Source: Faecalicatena sp. (GTDB taxonomy: Bacteria > Bacillota > Clostridia > Lachnospirales > Lachnospiraceae). Taken from it: a stretch of 6,906 nucleotides of DNA. A program made the translations under genes and the position numbers. Numbering within the stretch: position 1 is the stretch's first letter; every line of letters begins with the position of its first letter. The notes under the pieces are model-generated. The model was not told where the DNA came from. It did no database searches and was given only the letters and a program-made list of their open reading frames with translations. Shown here piece after piece: positions 5,345-6,906 of this stretch. The DNA is taken from positions 1 through 6,906 of the forward strand of contig VSNK01000286.1 in NCBI GenBank assembly GCA_009774255.1, in the 5' to 3' direction.

Positions 5345-5548
5345 GGAGTTGTAGTAAAATAAGTGATACAGATTGCGCAGGATATTTCTTCGGATGTGCA
5401 GGTCAAAAAACGCAGGCGTAGTGGGCCTTGCCCTAAGGGGTACCATGCGTAGCATGGTGGATTCCTTACGGCTACGTCGAGGCTTTTTGGCCTGTGCAGC
5501 CGGAGAAATAGACAAGCCAAGATGTGTCAGTTATTTTTCTACAACTCC
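5345..5548 (+). ncRNA. Long palindromic structured element, copy 2
   Basis: Two 65-base arms (5345-5409 and 5484-5548) align as reverse complements without a gap, 49 of 65 positions identical. At five more positions the bases form G.U pairs in a + strand RNA. The outer stem GGAGTTGTAG/CTACAACTCC is perfect; a weak patch at about 5371-5382 is mostly unpaired. The core shares AAAAACGCAGGCGTAG and GAGGCTTTT with copy 1. It carries an extra apical segment of about 50 bases with its own hairpins: GGGC-CTT-GCCC (5423-5433), TAAGG/CCTTA (5434-5438 with 5464-5468) and CCATGC-GTA-GCATGG (5443-5457). The right arm ends on the base before the glycosyltransferase stop codon. It fills most of the 309-base gap to the hydrolase gene, so it may also stop or process minus-strand transcripts. 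The ncRNA call is an inference. Confidence 0.58.
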
Positions 5549-6580
5549 TTACTGGAACTGGTATACTTTTTTTGCGAGCCGGTAACCGCCTATGGTCAGC
5601 ATTCCTCCCAGTTTTCCCGGCAGGTCAGTGAGGCCGCTGATGGTTCCGAATTTCAGCCGGTAATACAGTCTGCGGTCGCTGGATTTTATATTTCTCCACA
5701 GATTTCTTTTCTTTCTGTCGGCTTCCTCCGAACGGATCAGCAGCAGATGGATTGAGGAAATCGCCATCATAATAGATATGTTCCTCCGCATATAGACAGC
5801 CAGCTTCGGATACTCCTCCGCCACCTTATCCAGATCCATACACTGTGCCACAAGCTCCGTCACCTTGATCTGCTGATCAATGCGGCGCATCAGCACCTTT
5901 TCATTGACAGACTGGTCTTCTCTGCCCAGATAATACTGATACAGCGCAATATCCATGTAATACAGCTTCTTCACATAGGGAAGCGGCTGATAGGCAAACA
6001 GATTATCTACATAAAAGGTATGTTCCGGCAGACGCACTCCCGACTGCCGCAGCACTTCCGTACGATAGACCAACGCATGCATAATCAGATACTGAGACGG
6101 TAAAAAATGCCCGATATCATTCCAGGTGCATATCCACTCCACCGGAAAGACGTTCCGATAATTCATCTCACGGGAAGTCCCTTCATCCAGATGATTATAC
6201 ACATAATTGCAGATGAAAAGATCCGGTGCCTCTTCGGACGGTTCCTGGGCGCAGTATTCTTTCACTTTTGACAGCAGTCTCTTGTACGCCTGTTCTTCCA
6301 GCCAGTCATCGGAATCTACGACTTTAAAGTATTGCCCCTGCGCCAGTTCCAGTCCTTTGTTGACTCCTGCTCCATGTCCGCCGTTCTCCTGGTGGACTGC
6401 CTTTACCACGCCGGGATATTTCTTCTCATACGCATCCGCGATCTCTCCGGTGCGGTCTGTGGAACCGTCGTCGATAATCAGGATCTCTACATCCTCCCCG
6501 CCCTTTACAAGAGATTGGATACAGCGCTCCATGTAATCCTGTGAATTGTAACAAGGAATTGTAAATGTAATGTACTTCAT
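5549..6580 (-). CDS. Family 2 glycosyltransferase (GT-A fold)
   Basis: The 343-residue protein is a GT2-family glycosyltransferase. It starts MKYITFTIPCYNSQDYMERC, the first nucleotide-binding strand. It then has VEILIIDDGSTD (31-42), ENGGHGAGVNKGLELAQG (65-82) and the DxD-type metal/nucleotide-sugar motif VDSDDW (88-93). YVDNLFAY (190-197) is the likely acceptor-side acidic motif, equivalent to ED in relatives. Residues about 220-343 form a helical, basic tail with one hydrophobic stretch (ISIMMAISSIHLLLI, 268-282) but no clear multi-span membrane region, so it is probably cytoplasmic or peripheral. GAGGAGG on the minus strand (within 6585-6594) supports ATG 6580. The gene heads a minus-strand set with the hydrolase and flippase-like genes, but the palindromic element separates it from them. 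Donor and acceptor sugars cannot be deduced. Confidence 0.92.
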   Translation of the reverse strand: MKYITFTIPCYNSQDYMERCIQSLVKGGEDVEILIIDDGSTDRTGEIADAYEKKYPGVVKAVHQENGGHGAGVNKGLELAQGQYFKVVDSDDWLEEQAYKRLLSKVKEYCAQEPSEEAPDLFICNYVYNHLDEGTSREMNYRNVFPVEWICTWNDIGHFLPSQYLIMHALVYRTEVLRQSGVRLPEHTFYVDNLFAYQPLPYVKKLYYMDIALYQYYLGREDQSVNEKVLMRRIDQQIKVTELVAQCMDLDKVAEEYPKLAVYMRRNISIMMAISSIHLLLIRSEEADRKKRNLWRNIKSSDRRLYYRLKFGTISGLTDLPGKLGGMLTIGGYRLAKKVYQFQ

Positions 6581-6600
6581 AATGCCCCTCCTCTGGTATC

Positions 6601-6906
6601 ATAGAATTCGCTTCCGGCCATCCCTCATGACCTTCGGCTTCCGTCGTTTATTTTTTCGATAATATTACGATATCAGGTAATTCTTAATTTTTTCTGTAGA
6701 TAATTCTAAATAATAAACGAAGATACTTATAAGAATTTGTCATGTATTTCTGTTCTGTAGAAAATTCAGAGAAGTATCCTGATAACTCAAGAACATTCCT
6801 GCTAAATTGTAACGACAAACAGTAAATTCTGTAAGCGCCTCAAAAGATGGCGTAGTGCATTTCTCATCCATTCCTGCTATACTGATAGACATCATATAAC
6901 GAAAGG
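6601..6906. other. Non-coding region upstream of the glycosyltransferase, rich in short repeats
   Basis: No gene is supported. TCGTTTATT (6644-6652) and AATAAACGA (6712-6720) form a perfect 9-bp inverted repeat spanning 77 bp, with partial extension inward. TTCTGTAGAWAATTC occurs at 6692-6706 and 6753-6767, one base apart in sequence. CATTCCTGCTA occurs at 6794-6804 and 6869-6879. These may be regulator sites for the minus-strand glycosyltransferase set or for a divergent gene beyond the window. No strong minus-strand promoter was recognised. Confidence 0.45.
6876..6883 (+). promoter_or_regulatory. Candidate extended -10 promoter pointing out of the window
   Basis: TATACT (6878-6883) overlaps a TG-n element (TG at 6875-6876), forming an extended -10. 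No good -35 is seen. The window ends in CGAAAGG, which could be the ribosome binding site of a gene starting just beyond. The downstream gene is inferred only. Confidence 0.3.

Noticed and set aside
1..6906. tRNA, rRNA or known riboswitch
   Set aside because: No cloverleaf with T-loop consensus, no rRNA segment and no recognised riboswitch motif was seen on either strand.

Overview
The window looks like a chromosomal accessory stretch from a gut-type Clostridia, most likely a Lachnospiraceae relative. This is inferred from moderate GC, strong AGGAGG-type ribosome binding sites, an AAA-ATPase/PD-(D/E)XK protein of a type expanded in gut Firmicutes, a PIN/AbrB toxin-antitoxin pair and dense palindromic intergenic elements. 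No genus can be named from the sequence alone.

Layout. Bases 1-70 hold part of a structured palindromic element. Bases 226-1809 (+) encode an AAA-ATPase-like protein with a C-terminal PD-(D/E)XK nuclease domain. It is followed by a 34-codon stub of a MNT-type nucleotidyltransferase (1842-1946) and by a 160-bp element with perfect 16-bp terminal inverted repeats (2053-2212). The region 1947-2410 is otherwise non-coding, apart from a 57-bp hairpin at 2291-2347. On the minus strand, 2411-3067 is an AbrB-like antitoxin/PIN toxin operon with a good sigma-A promoter at 3111-3139. A possible gene remnant lies at 3181-3363.

The right half is a minus-strand gene set, read from right to left: a family 2 glycosyltransferase (6580-5549), a permuted papain-fold (YiiX/YebB-like) hydrolase (5239-4667) and an MprF/AglD-type flippase-like membrane protein (4677-3472). 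The last two overlap by 11 bp and are probably translationally coupled. The flippase begins with six in-frame copies of a 10-residue repeat. Together they suggest a cell-envelope task, but the substrate is unknown.

The main discovery candidate is a pair of long palindromes, 3302-3468 and 5345-5548, sitting just beyond the stop codons of the flippase and the glycosyltransferase. They share a core and a 26-position inner stem. Aligned without gaps, that stem shows eight compensatory base-pair changes, two wobble-consistent changes, one mismatch kept in both copies and no broken pair. The unequal pairs are U.G wobbles only when read on the + strand, opposite to the adjacent genes. This argues for a conserved structured RNA family rather than a plain terminator or a decaying transposon.
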